DNA of 32,483 nucleotides from positions 1 to 32,483 of the forward strand of contig JALHNL010000029.1 of the NCBI GenBank assembly GCA_022843545.1, given 5' to 3'. Origin of the DNA: Phycisphaerales bacterium (lineage in GTDB: Bacteria > Planctomycetota > Phycisphaerae > Phycisphaerales > UBA1924). Below the pieces are notes generated by a model, which was not told the origin of the DNA, searched no databases, and worked only from the letters and a program-made list of their open reading frames with translations. Below, piece by piece: positions 25,030 to 32,309 of this stretch. The translations under genes were made by a program, and so were the position numbers. The stretch's first letter is position 1. Each line of letters starts with the position of its first letter.

Positions 25030-25493
25030 GCGACGGCATCACACTGGACTTCAAGGTTCACTTCACGGCTGGTCCCTGCGGCTCCAGGGTCATGCATGTG
25101 GGCGAGCGGTCGGTGCAGCGACCGGTGCCTCAGGGCCGCGTGCCGCGGATCTCCCGTCTGATGGCGCTGGCGATCCGATTCGACGACCTGGTGCGGAGAG
25201 GCGAGATGCGCGACTTCGCGGAGATCGCGGAGCTCGGGCATGTAACGCGTGCCCGGTTGAGCCAGATCATCAATCTGCTGAACCTGGCGCCGGACATTCA
25301 GGAGGCGGTGCTGTTCCTCGCTCCGGTGTCAGGTGAATCGGAAGCGCTACCGGAGCGCCGGGTGCGGTCTATCGCGGCCGAACCGGACTGGGCCAAGCAG
25401 CGACTGTCATGGTCGGATGCGACAGCCCGTCCAGTGAGGCGTCTGCCGCACGAGGCTCAAAGCCTGCATGCCGGACATGGGGTTGATCGTTGA
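25026..25493 (+). CDS. small HTH protein coupled to the recombinase
   Basis: 155 residues. Starts at the ATG within ATGA (25026-25029), overlapping the recombinase stop. A helix-turn-helix is evident around residues 62-88 (DFAEIAELGHVTRARLSQIINLLNLAPDIQEAVLF), similar to ParB/KorB-like HTH segments that commonly accompany such recombinases. N-terminal half contains basic QRPVPQGRVPRISRL. The tail is rich in Arg/Pro/Ala and looks unstructured. It may act as a recombination directionality factor or a transcriptional regulator of the module; there is no direct proof. Confidence 0.72.
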   Translation: MSDGITLDFKVHFTAGPCGSRVMHVGERSVQRPVPQGRVPRISRLMALAIRFDDLVRRGEMRDFAEIAELGHVTRARLSQIINLLNLAPDIQEAVLFLAPVSGESEALPERRVRSIAAEPDWAKQRLSWSDATARPVRRLPHEAQSLHAGHGVDR

Positions 25494-25581
25494 GTGGCTA
25501 CCAGAGAGGGCGAGCGGGGGTGGAGGGGGATTTGCGGTCGGGTCCTTCAGTGTGAGTGGTACAGCGTTTCCGATTTCGCAC

Positions 25582-25645
25582 CTTCTCTAGAGAAGAAAAA
25601 AAGCGCGCTGGAATGCAGATTTTTACACCGGTGTACGAATATTCG
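25582..25645. promoter_or_regulatory. cluster of three perfect palindromes (candidate operators)
   Basis: CTTCTCTAGAGAAG (25582-25595), TACACCGGTGTA (25624-25635) and, directly abutting, CGAATATTCG (25636-25645) are all perfect dyads. They lie in the 233-bp non-coding region (25494-25726) before the sigma-like gene. The first is followed by a run of A, not T, on the plus strand, so it is not a plus-strand terminator. Binding sites for a repressor or for the HTH protein are likely. A hairpin GCGCT-TCG-AGCGC (25702-25714) sits just before the ribosome site of the next gene. Confidence 0.5.
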
Positions 25646-25726
25646 GGTCCCGCGACTTGACCGGCTTTACAAACTGGGGTCCGCGGTAACGCTTGCCCCT
25701 GGCGCTTCGAGCGCAGGGAGCAAGTC

Positions 25727-26416
25727 ATGTCTACCGGAAGTCTGTCACGGAAGGCGGAATTCGGACGTCTCAGCAACGAGGATCGCGAGCGGCGTTCTCC
25801 TCTTGAATCGGGGGATGAGCGGGGCTGGTGGATCGCGCGGGCTCCGAGTGCGAAGCCACGGGTTGTGTTCGGTTCCGCCGAACTCAACGAAGCCGAGAAG
25901 ACCATCGCGATCATCATCGCAAGGCTCTCCAGGGCCGGCAGCCTCGCAGAGTCGGAGGAAGAAGACTTTGGCGCCGACCTGATGTACGAGCTTCTGAGAG
26001 CCTGGCCCGGCTTCGACAGTCGACGGGGGAGTGCCGGCGCGTTCATCACGCAGGTGCTGAAGACCCGGGCCATATCGCTGCTTCGCAAGCGTGCCCGTAT
26101 CGCACGCAGACCAGTAATCCCGCTGGAGCTTCCGCTTCAGGACATCCCGTCCGTCAGCGACGACCCACTGCCGGGTGTGGACCTCAAAGACAAGATGGCC
26201 GTCGAGCTCGATCGAGTGTGCGAAGAGCTGGATCCGGCGAGCTTTCACATCGTGCGGATCCTGAGCCGGAGCGAGTCGGTGGCCGCGGCGGCTCGAGCAC
26301 TTGGCATGCCCCGATCATCTCTACGAGATCGTCTGGCGGAGCTCAAGAAGCTCTTCTGCGAAGCGGGGTTGGACAGGTACGCAGGGAATCCGCCATCAAA
26401 CGGCCGGGTTGCGTAG
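25727..26416 (+). CDS. sigma-70-like factor (ECF-type layout)
   Basis: 229 residues. The start follows GGGAG at six bases. An N-terminal 50-residue extension precedes a region 2-like segment (about 55-125: EEDFGADLMYELLRAWPGFDSRRGSAGAFITQVLKTRAISLLRKR), a linker, and a region 4-like HTH at about 170-212 (LDPASFHIVRILSRSESVAAAARALGMPRSSLRDRLAEL). It looks like a divergent extracytoplasmic-function or phage-type sigma factor. Position next to a recombinase, palindromes and a replication gene suggests that it drives element genes. No anti-sigma gene is recognised beside it. Confidence 0.72.
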   Translation: MSTGSLSRKAEFGRLSNEDRERRSPLESGDERGWWIARAPSAKPRVVFGSAELNEAEKTIAIIIARLSRAGSLAESEEEDFGADLMYELLRAWPGFDSRRGSAGAFITQVLKTRAISLLRKRARIARRPVIPLELPLQDIPSVSDDPLPGVDLKDKMAVELDRVCEELDPASFHIVRILSRSESVAAAARALGMPRSSLRDRLAELKKLFCEAGLDRYAGNPPSNGRVA

Positions 26417-26433
26417 AGAAGTGGGGGAGGATC

Positions 26434-26790
26434 ATGGAAACGAATGATGATGCAGTTCGCTGTGCCGTCCAGCTCACGCTTAGTGCGAGCGCGGACATGA
26501 AGGTCGCTGAAGACCTTGTTCTCTTGGCGATCTTGGCCGTAAGCGGACTTCACGGCGAGGCCGCGCTGCGTCTGGACACCGGATACCGGATCGACCAGGC
26601 GAACCGCATGATCGTTGTCGACACGGCAACCGAGATCGGTAGAGCAGTCGCGCGGGTAGCCCTGACGCTCGCCACCAGCGAGTTCGGGGCGGACGCGATC
26701 AGCGTTCGCCGAAGTCATCAGGCCGGCGAGGTGCACTACGCCTCGTGCAGGCCAGCGTTCGGGCTTCGGGCGCGGTCAAAGAGGTGTTGA
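26434..26790 (+). CDS. small protein of unknown function
   Basis: 118 residues. A strong ribosome site (GGGGGAGG) precedes ATG 26434, 17 bases after the sigma-like gene, so they form a pair. The sequence shows helices (VAEDLVLLAILAVSGLHGEAALRLDTGY, AVARVALTLATSEFG) and a basic Cys-containing end. I recognise no family. A globular helical fold with possible regulatory interaction with the sigma-like factor is a guess from adjacency only. Confidence 0.55.
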   Translation: METNDDAVRCAVQLTLSASADMKVAEDLVLLAILAVSGLHGEAALRLDTGYRIDQANRMIVVDTATEIGRAVARVALTLATSEFGADAISVRRSHQAGEVHYASCRPAFGLRARSKRC

Positions 26791-26793
26791 TCG

Positions 26794-26901
26794 ATGATGC
26801 CTACTCGTCAAGAAAGCAAGCTAGGCCGGCAATCGCGGCTTCAAGAGCACGCCGCGGCCGCTCGTCGCCCTCGGCACCACACTGCGTGGATTCAGGGATG
26901 A
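26794..26901 (+). CDS. possible 35-residue basic peptide
   Basis: An ATG at 26794 (or 26797) with GAGGTG seven bases ahead opens a frame rich in Arg, Gln, Ala and His that stops at 26901. Its stop overlaps another ATG as ATGA, which opens a five-codon frame whose own stop overlaps the primase start as ATGA. The chain could couple translation of the primase to upstream genes. It may equally be chance; no homology is recognised. Confidence 0.3.
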   Translation: MMPTRQESKLGRQSRLQEHAAAARRPRHHTAWIQG

Positions 26902-26911
26902 CCACTAACCG

Positions 26912-29146
26912 ATGAGCGATGGCTCTTCCATACTGCTCGAGTCGGCTCGCACGTACCTCGCCCGCGGGTACGCGGTCATCCCTGTGCCGGCGCGGAAGAA
27001 GATCCCCGTGCTCAAGGGGTGGACGGACCTGCGCCTTTCCGAGAGCGACCTGCCGGCGCACTTCAACGGCACCGGCAACATCGGCGTGCTGCTGGGCGAA
27101 CCGAGCGGGTGGCTGGTGGATGTCGACCTCGACTGTGACGAGGCGGTGGCGCTCGCGCCCAAGTTCCTACCGCCGACGGGCGCGATGTCCGGGCGGCCAG
27201 GCAAGCCCGCGTCGCACTGGTGGTACATCTGCGAGGGGATCAAGACCCGCAAGCACCAGGATCCGGTGTCCAAGAAGATGATCGTCGAGCTGCGGAGCAC
27301 CGGGGCCCAGACCGTCGTCGGCCCGAGCATCCACCCCAGCGGAGAGCCGTACGACCCGCTGGATGGAGAGCCTGCCGTGGTCGACGCCGGGGAGCTCGCC
27401 GCCGCTGTCGCGGCGCTGGCCGAGGCCGTGACCGAGGCCAGGCACGGGCGCAAAGAACTTCCACGTTCACAGCCCGAGGCGCTAGGAACGCCGGCGTTCC
27501 TAGCGGGCGACGCCCTTCTCCGCCGCGCCGCGGCGTACCTCAACCGCATCCCGCCGGCGATCTCCGGCTCGGGCGGGCACAGCCAGGCCTACGCGGCCGC
27601 AACCGCGACGGTGCACGGCTTCGGGCTCGACCCCGAGGCCGCGTTCTCGCTGCTGTGGGATCGGTACAACCCGCGATGCGATCCGCCGTGGAGCGAGAAG
27701 GAGTTGAGGCACAAGGTGACGGACGCAGCGAGCAAGCCGCACGATCGCCCGCATGGATGGCTCAGGGACGCAAGCCCTGCCGAGGCGACCGACGCGGACC
27801 TCTCGGGCCTCGTCGTGCGAGGTCGTGCGCTGGTGGCGGAAGCGACCCCGCCGCCCGCTCCCGACGATCCCGGGCTGATCCCGCCCGAGGCCCTCCGTGT
27901 CCCGGGCTTCGTCGGCGAGGTGATGGACTACTGCCTCGCCACCGCGCCGTACCCCAGCCAGACACTGTCCTTCTGCGGGGCGCTGGCGCTGCAGGCGTTC
28001 CTCGCGGGCCGCAAGGTCCGTGACCCTGGGGACAACCGCACGAACATGTACCTCCTGGGCCTGGCGCACTCCTCCTCCGGCAAGGACTGGCCCCGCAAGA
28101 TCAACGCCCGCGTGCTCCAGGCTATAGGCCTCGGCACCGGGCTGGGCGACCGCCTCGCCTCGGGCGAGGGCGTGCAGGACGCGCTCCACGGCACGCCATC
28201 GATGCTCTTCCAGACCGACGAGATCGACGGACTGCTGCAGTCGATCAACCGAGCCCGCGACGCGCGGTTCGAGTCGATCATGGGAACGCTGCTGACCATG
28301 TACTCGGCGTCCAACTCGATCTTCCCGATGCGCCGCAAGGCCGGGCAGAACGAGCCCGCCGTCATCGATCAGCCGTGCCTGGTGCTCTTCGGGACGGCGA
28401 TCCCGAACCACTACTACGCCGCGCTCTCCGAACGCATGCTCACCAACGGGCTCTTCGCCCGCATGCTGATCCTGGAGTCCGGCCCGCGGGGGGAGGGCCA
28501 GGAGCCGACCGTCAGCGAGCTGCCCGAGCGCGTGCTCGCGGCGGCGAAGTGGTGGTCCGACCTGCGCCCCGGCCCGGGCAACGTCGCCAACACCCACCCA
28601 ACGCCGCGCGTCGTGCCGCAGACCGACGAGGCCCGGGCGCTGCTCGTCGAGCTCCGCCGGGCCGCCGAGCAGGCGTACGGCGAGGCCGAAGGACGGCGCG
28701 ACGCGGTGGCGACGACGGTGTGGGGGCGGGCCAGTGAGCAGACCCGCAAGCTGGCGTTGATCTACGCCATCAGCGAGAACCACACCGAGCCCGCCATCGG
28801 CGTCGAGGCGGTCCGGTGGGCGTCGCGGTTGGTCATGCACCAGACACGGCGGATGCTCTTCATGGCCGCCAACCACGCGGCCGAGACGCCCTTCGACCAG
28901 CTCGCGCTGCGCGCGATGCGGAAGCTCCGCGAGGCCCCGGATCGATCGCTCTCGCACAGCGTGCTGCTCAAGCGGATGAAGATGGACTCGCGGTCGTTCC
29001 ACGATCTCATCGACACGCTCGTGCAGCGCGGCGACGTGCTAGCGGAATCGGCGGCGACGGCCGGCAGGTCGGCGCTGATCTACCGACTGGCCGAGAAGGA
29101 AGGTGAAGGAAGGGTGAAAGAAGAGGGGTCAAAATGCGGGTTGTAG
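26912..29146 (+). CDS. Prim-Pol primase/polymerase with DUF3987-like ATPase
   Basis: 744 residues. N-terminal Prim-Pol domain (about 8-165): GYAVIPVPARKKIPVLKGW, WLVDVDLDCDEA (acidic residues D70, D72, D74), SHWW with H102, IVELRS and GAQTVVGPSIHPSG. Next a PriCT-like helical domain (about 205-285, ending RYNPRCDPPWSEKELRHKV). From about 335 onwards an ATPase of the DUF3987 type: GKDW in the Walker-A-like SSSGKD (G390-K391, Asp where Ser/Thr is usual), FQTDEID Walker-B-like, and a winged-helix-like end. This fusion primes and unwinds DNA in phages, plasmids and integrative elements. Its last codons run into the repeat cluster at 29099-29258. The start is the second ATG of an ATGA overlap. Confidence 0.85.
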   Translation: MSDGSSILLESARTYLARGYAVIPVPARKKIPVLKGWTDLRLSESDLPAHFNGTGNIGVLLGEPSGWLVDVDLDCDEAVALAPKFLPPTGAMSGRPGKPASHWWYICEGIKTRKHQDPVSKKMIVELRSTGAQTVVGPSIHPSGEPYDPLDGEPAVVDAGELAAAVAALAEAVTEARHGRKELPRSQPEALGTPAFLAGDALLRRAAAYLNRIPPAISGSGGHSQAYAAATATVHGFGLDPEAAFSLLWDRYNPRCDPPWSEKELRHKVTDAASKPHDRPHGWLRDASPAEATDADLSGLVVRGRALVAEATPPPAPDDPGLIPPEALRVPGFVGEVMDYCLATAPYPSQTLSFCGALALQAFLAGRKVRDPGDNRTNMYLLGLAHSSSGKDWPRKINARVLQAIGLGTGLGDRLASGEGVQDALHGTPSMLFQTDEIDGLLQSINRARDARFESIMGTLLTMYSASNSIFPMRRKAGQNEPAVIDQPCLVLFGTAIPNHYYAALSERMLTNGLFARMLILESGPRGEGQEPTVSELPERVLAAAKWWSDLRPGPGNVANTHPTPRVVPQTDEARALLVELRRAAEQAYGEAEGRRDAVATTVWGRASEQTRKLALIYAISENHTEPAIGVEAVRWASRLVMHQTRRMLFMAANHAAETPFDQLALRAMRKLREAPDRSLSHSVLLKRMKMDSRSFHDLIDTLVQRGDVLAESAATAGRSALIYRLAEKEGEGRVKEEGSKCGL

Positions 29147-29258
29147 ACACATACACACACTTCTTTCTCTCTTTCACCTTCTTGCCCCCACCCCCGCGTG
29201 CGCGTATGTGTGGGTCTGCGCGACCCCGGGGGGTGAAAGGTGAAAGAAGGGAAAGAAG
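29099..29258. repeat. purine-repeat cluster and long imperfect inverted repeat
   Basis: GGTGAAAG-type motifs occur at 29102, 29113, 29232 and 29239 on the plus strand and inverted at 29171-29178. The segment 29160-29180 is nearly complementary to 29237-29258, and inside this CACCCCC (29189-29195) pairs with GGGGGTG (29229-29235), so the DNA or RNA can fold into a hairpin about 100 bases long. It begins within the 3' end of the primase gene. A replication origin with iterons or a structured RNA are both possible. Confidence 0.55.
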
Positions 29259-29652
29259 CCCTCTCGACCTCGCGAAGCAGGTGGCGTGCGCGGCCACGTC
29301 GAGCGGGAGCCCTACGGGAGGGAAGGCGGATGGCGTTAGGTACTTCCCGGGCCAGATCGCGTGGCTTACCCCCCGCGGGAACAGCCGCGACCAGAGACAG
29401 ACTTACTTCCCTTTGTCCGAGCGCTCGCCGTGGTGGTAGACGGGCGCCTCCCGAGGCCCGTTTGGGCGTCCTGGGCCGCTCGCGGCCGGGAACGCGACGT
29501 GGGCCAACGCGGGCGGGAACCGTGGCCAACGGGCCCAGCCAGAGTCGGGTAGGTCGACGGCCACCCCGCGCAAGGTCTAACAGCCGACGGACGGGCCCGG
29601 TCGCGCGTGCGCCGGGCATGGACGGATTCGATGTTGCCGCAAGGAGCGAGGC
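29259..29652. other. non-coding gap before the methyltransferase
   Basis: Several frames stay open because of high GC. A frame 29134-29439 overlapping the primase end and a frame 29240-29656 meeting the methyltransferase start as ATGA exist, but their compositions (very rich in Arg, Gly, Pro, Ser) and lack of ribosome sites speak against real genes. AGGAG lies just before the methyltransferase ATG. Confidence 0.4.
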
Positions 29653-30987
29653 ATGAAAATCGAGATGTGGCCTCTGGCCGACGTGAAGCCGTACGAGAAG
29701 AACCCACGCAAGAACGAGGGCGCGATCGACGCGGTCGCCAAGAGCATCCGGGAGTTCGGCTTCCGGGTGCCGATCGTCGTCGACGCCGTCGGCGTCGTGA
29801 TCGCCGGGCACACGCGCCTCAAGGCGGCCGAGAAGATTGGCCTCGAGAAGGTGCCCGTGCACATCGCCCGCGAGCTTAGTGCCGATCAGGTTCGGGCCCT
29901 GCGCATCGCCGACAACAAGGTTCACGAGCTCTCGTCGTGGGACATGGACCTGCTGCCACTCGAGCTGGCGGACCTCAAGAGTGCGGACTTCGACCTGTCG
30001 CTAATCGGCTTCAGCGCCGAGGACCTCGCGGCGATCATGGCTCCCGCGGGCAACGAGGGGCTCGTCGACCCCGACGATGTGCCCGCGCCGCCCGACGCCG
30101 CGACCACCGTCCCTGGCGACATCTGGGTGCTGGGCAACCACCGCTTGATGTGCGGCGACTCATCCAAGCCCGAGGACCTGGACCGACTGCTCGACGGCCA
30201 GCCGATCCATCTGGTCAACACCGATCCGCCGTACAACGTCAAGGTCGAGCCGCGGAGCAACAACGCGATCGCGGCCGGGCTGTCGTCGTTCACGGCGACG
30301 CAGCGCAAGGACGCGAGCGCCGGCGACCAGCAGTCAGCGGACCTGCACCGCTACCCGGAGAAGTCCAAGCCGACGCACAAGAAGCTCCGGGCCAAGGACC
30401 GGCCGCTGGCCAACGACTTCGTGTCGGACCAGGAATTCGACCGCTTGCTCGCGGCGTGGTTCGGGAACATCGCCCGCGTGCTCATCCCCGGCGGCGGTTT
30501 CTACATCTGGGGCGGCTACGCCAACTGCGCCAACTACCCGCCGGTGCTCAAGGCGATGGAGCTGTACTTCAGCCAGGCGGTGATCTGGATCAAGGAGCAC
30601 CCGGTCCTGACCCGCAAGGACTTCATGGGCAACCACGAGTGGTGCTTCTACGGCTGGAAGGAGGGCGCGGCGCACCGCTTCTTCGGCCCCAACAACGTGC
30701 CGGACACGTGGTCGATCAAGAAGGTGAACCCGCAGAGCATGGTCCACCTGACGGAGAAGCCGGTGGAACTGGCCCGACGCGCCATCGAGTACTCGTCGCG
30801 GCCGGGCGAGAACGTGCTCGACCTGTTCGGCGGCAGCGGCAGCACGCTCATCGGCGCGGAGATGACGGGGCGGCGCGCGTACCTGATGGAACTCGACCCG
30901 CTCTACTGCGACGTCATCGTGCAGCGATGGGAGAAGTTCACGGGCCGCAGTGCGGAGCGGGCGAGTGCTCTGGAGACGTCGAAATGA
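29653..30987 (+). CDS. ParB domain-DNA methyltransferase fusion (class beta)
   Basis: 444 residues. Residues 1-90 form a ParB/sulfiredoxin-like domain (VKPYEKNPRKNEGAIDAVAKSI, VIAGHTRLKAAEKIG, RIADNK). The second part is a DNA methyltransferase with DPPY at D191 and FGGSGS at F392, order DPPY before FxGxG, hence class beta, N6-adenine or N4-cytosine type. PGDIWVLGNHRLMCGDS and HLTEKPVELARRAI are the usual bordering blocks. This architecture is common in phages and integrative elements, where it protects element DNA or sets methylation. AGGAG stands seven bases upstream. It ends five bases from the convergent nuclease gene. Target sequence unknown. Confidence 0.92.
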   Translation: MKIEMWPLADVKPYEKNPRKNEGAIDAVAKSIREFGFRVPIVVDAVGVVIAGHTRLKAAEKIGLEKVPVHIARELSADQVRALRIADNKVHELSSWDMDLLPLELADLKSADFDLSLIGFSAEDLAAIMAPAGNEGLVDPDDVPAPPDAATTVPGDIWVLGNHRLMCGDSSKPEDLDRLLDGQPIHLVNTDPPYNVKVEPRSNNAIAAGLSSFTATQRKDASAGDQQSADLHRYPEKSKPTHKKLRAKDRPLANDFVSDQEFDRLLAAWFGNIARVLIPGGGFYIWGGYANCANYPPVLKAMELYFSQAVIWIKEHPVLTRKDFMGNHEWCFYGWKEGAAHRFFGPNNVPDTWSIKKVNPQSMVHLTEKPVELARRAIEYSSRPGENVLDLFGGSGSTLIGAEMTGRRAYLMELDPLYCDVIVQRWEKFTGRSAERASALETSK

Positions 30988-30992
30988 ACTGT

Positions 30993-31952
30993 CTATTCCC
31001 GGCCCAGCCGTTTGCGTGTGAGTTCACCAGCTTCGCTGATCGTGTCGCACGTCAGCAGGAGATCGATGGCAGCGTACACACGGTTGGCCATGACCAGCTT
31101 CCCGTTCCGCACCCGCTTGACCGGGATCACTGGCGGCCCCAACGTGTAGAGATAGTGCGGTCCCTCCAGGCGCAACCGACAGCCCGGTATCCGATCAGCG
31201 AGGTCGGATACAACCTCGCAGTGCTGGGCGTGACGAATCGACTGCAGCTGACCGTCGTAGCGGAACCCGATGTAATTGACTGGTTCGCGAGGGTACGCCC
31301 CACCAACCGGGTGAAAGTACCTCTCGTGCAGTTCGACGATCTCGCGCCAAGTGATCTCGGAGTTGCTCGGCCGCTCGTGGCTGAGCGCGACGACATAGAC
31401 CATGTTCGAGGTCAAATCCTGCATGCGAGCAATCCTGTTCAGATAGACACTCAACTCGTGGAGGAGTCGCTTCTCTGCGTGACTGCCAGTTCGAGTCCTC
31501 GCAAGCCTGTGAAGATCAGTAAGCGACAAATGCACGCAAGGAATGCCCGAGACAGTGCGGGGCAACCTCGACTTCGCAAAGCTGCCACTGGCTGCAGAGA
31601 CGGTGACAATGGCCTTAAGGGCGACGGGAGACCGGGTGAGGCGACTCGCATAGCGAGAGAGTTGCTCGAGTCCTGGAAGCTCGAGGCCGCGCTTTGCCTC
31701 GATGATCACGTGCGTTCTCGGCCCCTTGAGTTCTACATCTGTGATGCCATCTTCTCCATGCTCTTGCAGGAGCACGGAGTCGGTGACGGCATCAACAGCA
31801 TTCGGCACCACGGCCGCAATGACCCGCGAGCAAAAGTGGGAACACTGTGCCAACGCCCAGCCCAAGCTGAAGGTGATGTCATTCTCGCGGTCTCCGAGCA
31901 ACTCGAAGACGCTGTGGATGCACTTGCCGTGAAGGCGAATCTCTGCGGACAT
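30993..31952 (-). CDS. PD-(D/E)XK-type putative nuclease
   Basis: 319 residues. The N-terminal half shows a nuclease-like core: E23-N-D25 in DRENDITFSLGWAL, D72 in GITDVEL and E85-x-K87 in HVIIEAKRG, fitting the PD-(D/E)XK pattern; then EQLSRYASRL and a strand VALKAIVTVSA. The C-terminal half (from about 175) is a distinct domain with ITWREIVELHERYF and NYIGFRYDGQLQSIRHAQH. I recognise no named family. No Shine-Dalgarno is seen at ATG 31952. It runs convergent with the DNA methyltransferase, so the pair might form a restriction-modification-like unit, though separately expressed. Alternatives include a resolvase or an anti-invader nuclease. Confidence 0.65.
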   Translation of the reverse strand: MSAEIRLHGKCIHSVFELLGDRENDITFSLGWALAQCSHFCSRVIAAVVPNAVDAVTDSVLLQEHGEDGITDVELKGPRTHVIIEAKRGLELPGLEQLSRYASRLTRSPVALKAIVTVSAASGSFAKSRLPRTVSGIPCVHLSLTDLHRLARTRTGSHAEKRLLHELSVYLNRIARMQDLTSNMVYVVALSHERPSNSEITWREIVELHERYFHPVGGAYPREPVNYIGFRYDGQLQSIRHAQHCEVVSDLADRIPGCRLRLEGPHYLYTLGPPVIPVKRVRNGKLVMANRVYAAIDLLLTCDTISEAGELTRKRLGRE

Positions 31953-31993
31953 TGGTCTGAGGGTATCGCGGCGAACTCAGGTGCACCGCAGAA

Positions 31994-32018
31994 ACGCCCC
32001 GGCCATCGGCTGGGGCGT
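31994..32018 (-). terminator. strong hairpin, possible terminator
   Basis: ACGCCCCGGCC and GGCTGGGGCGT pair over 11 positions (one G-T wobble) around an ATC loop. On the minus strand it is followed by only TTTCT, a weak U-run. It lies after the small gene at 32046-32306 and before the nuclease start, so it could end the leftward HARE-HTH transcript. Confidence 0.45.
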
Positions 32019-32045
32019 AACAGGTGTATGTCGTGTGGACCTCGC

Positions 32046-32306
32046 TCAGGGATCCTGAACAGTTGGGAGCTGGCCGTCGGTCGCTTCGTCCCATTCGAGG
32101 GCGTAGCGCTCGGCGATGTCCTCGAGGTCATGCTCGGTCAGGTAGTCGGCGGTTTTCCGCTCCTGGCAGGCGGCGACCGCTCGCGCGAGGTCCGTCCATT
32201 CCTCGATGGTGAGCATCTGGTCTTGGCGAGCGCCGAGCAGGTAGAGTACGGCCTGAAGCACGGCTTCGAGTTGCGCTTCGCGGTTGGGGGCGGGCGTCGC
32301 GGTCAT
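32046..32306 (-). CDS. small acidic protein downstream of a HARE-HTH gene
   Basis: 86 residues. An N-terminal stretch REAQLEAVLQAVLYLLGARQDQ forms a helix, followed by an acidic helical part (LTEHDLEDIAERYALEWDEATDG). The ATG at 32306 is three bases from the end of the upstream HARE-HTH gene, so they are cotranscribed. No family recognised. Composition looks like a coding region: the alternative frames on both strands are less protein-like. It may be a regulatory partner of its upstream neighbour. Confidence 0.55.
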   Translation of the reverse strand: MTATPAPNREAQLEAVLQAVLYLLGARQDQMLTIEEWTDLARAVAACQERKTADYLTEHDLEDIAERYALEWDEATDGQLPTVQDP

Positions 32307-32309
32307 GGT

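Noticed and set aside
25582-25602. CTTCTCTAGAGAAG plus A-run as a terminator
   Set aside because: The homopolymer after the stem is A on the plus strand, so it does not give a U-tail for the plus-strand genes.
27500-29002. 500-codon open frame antisense to the Prim-Pol gene
   Set aside because: Antisense shadow with Arg/His/Leu/Val-rich composition; the sense gene has clear motifs.
29240-29656. 138-codon frame meeting the methyltransferase start as ATGA
   Set aside because: The overlap is suggestive, but the sequence is almost all Arg, Gly, Ala, Pro and Ser, lacks a ribosome site and looks like GC-biased non-coding DNA.
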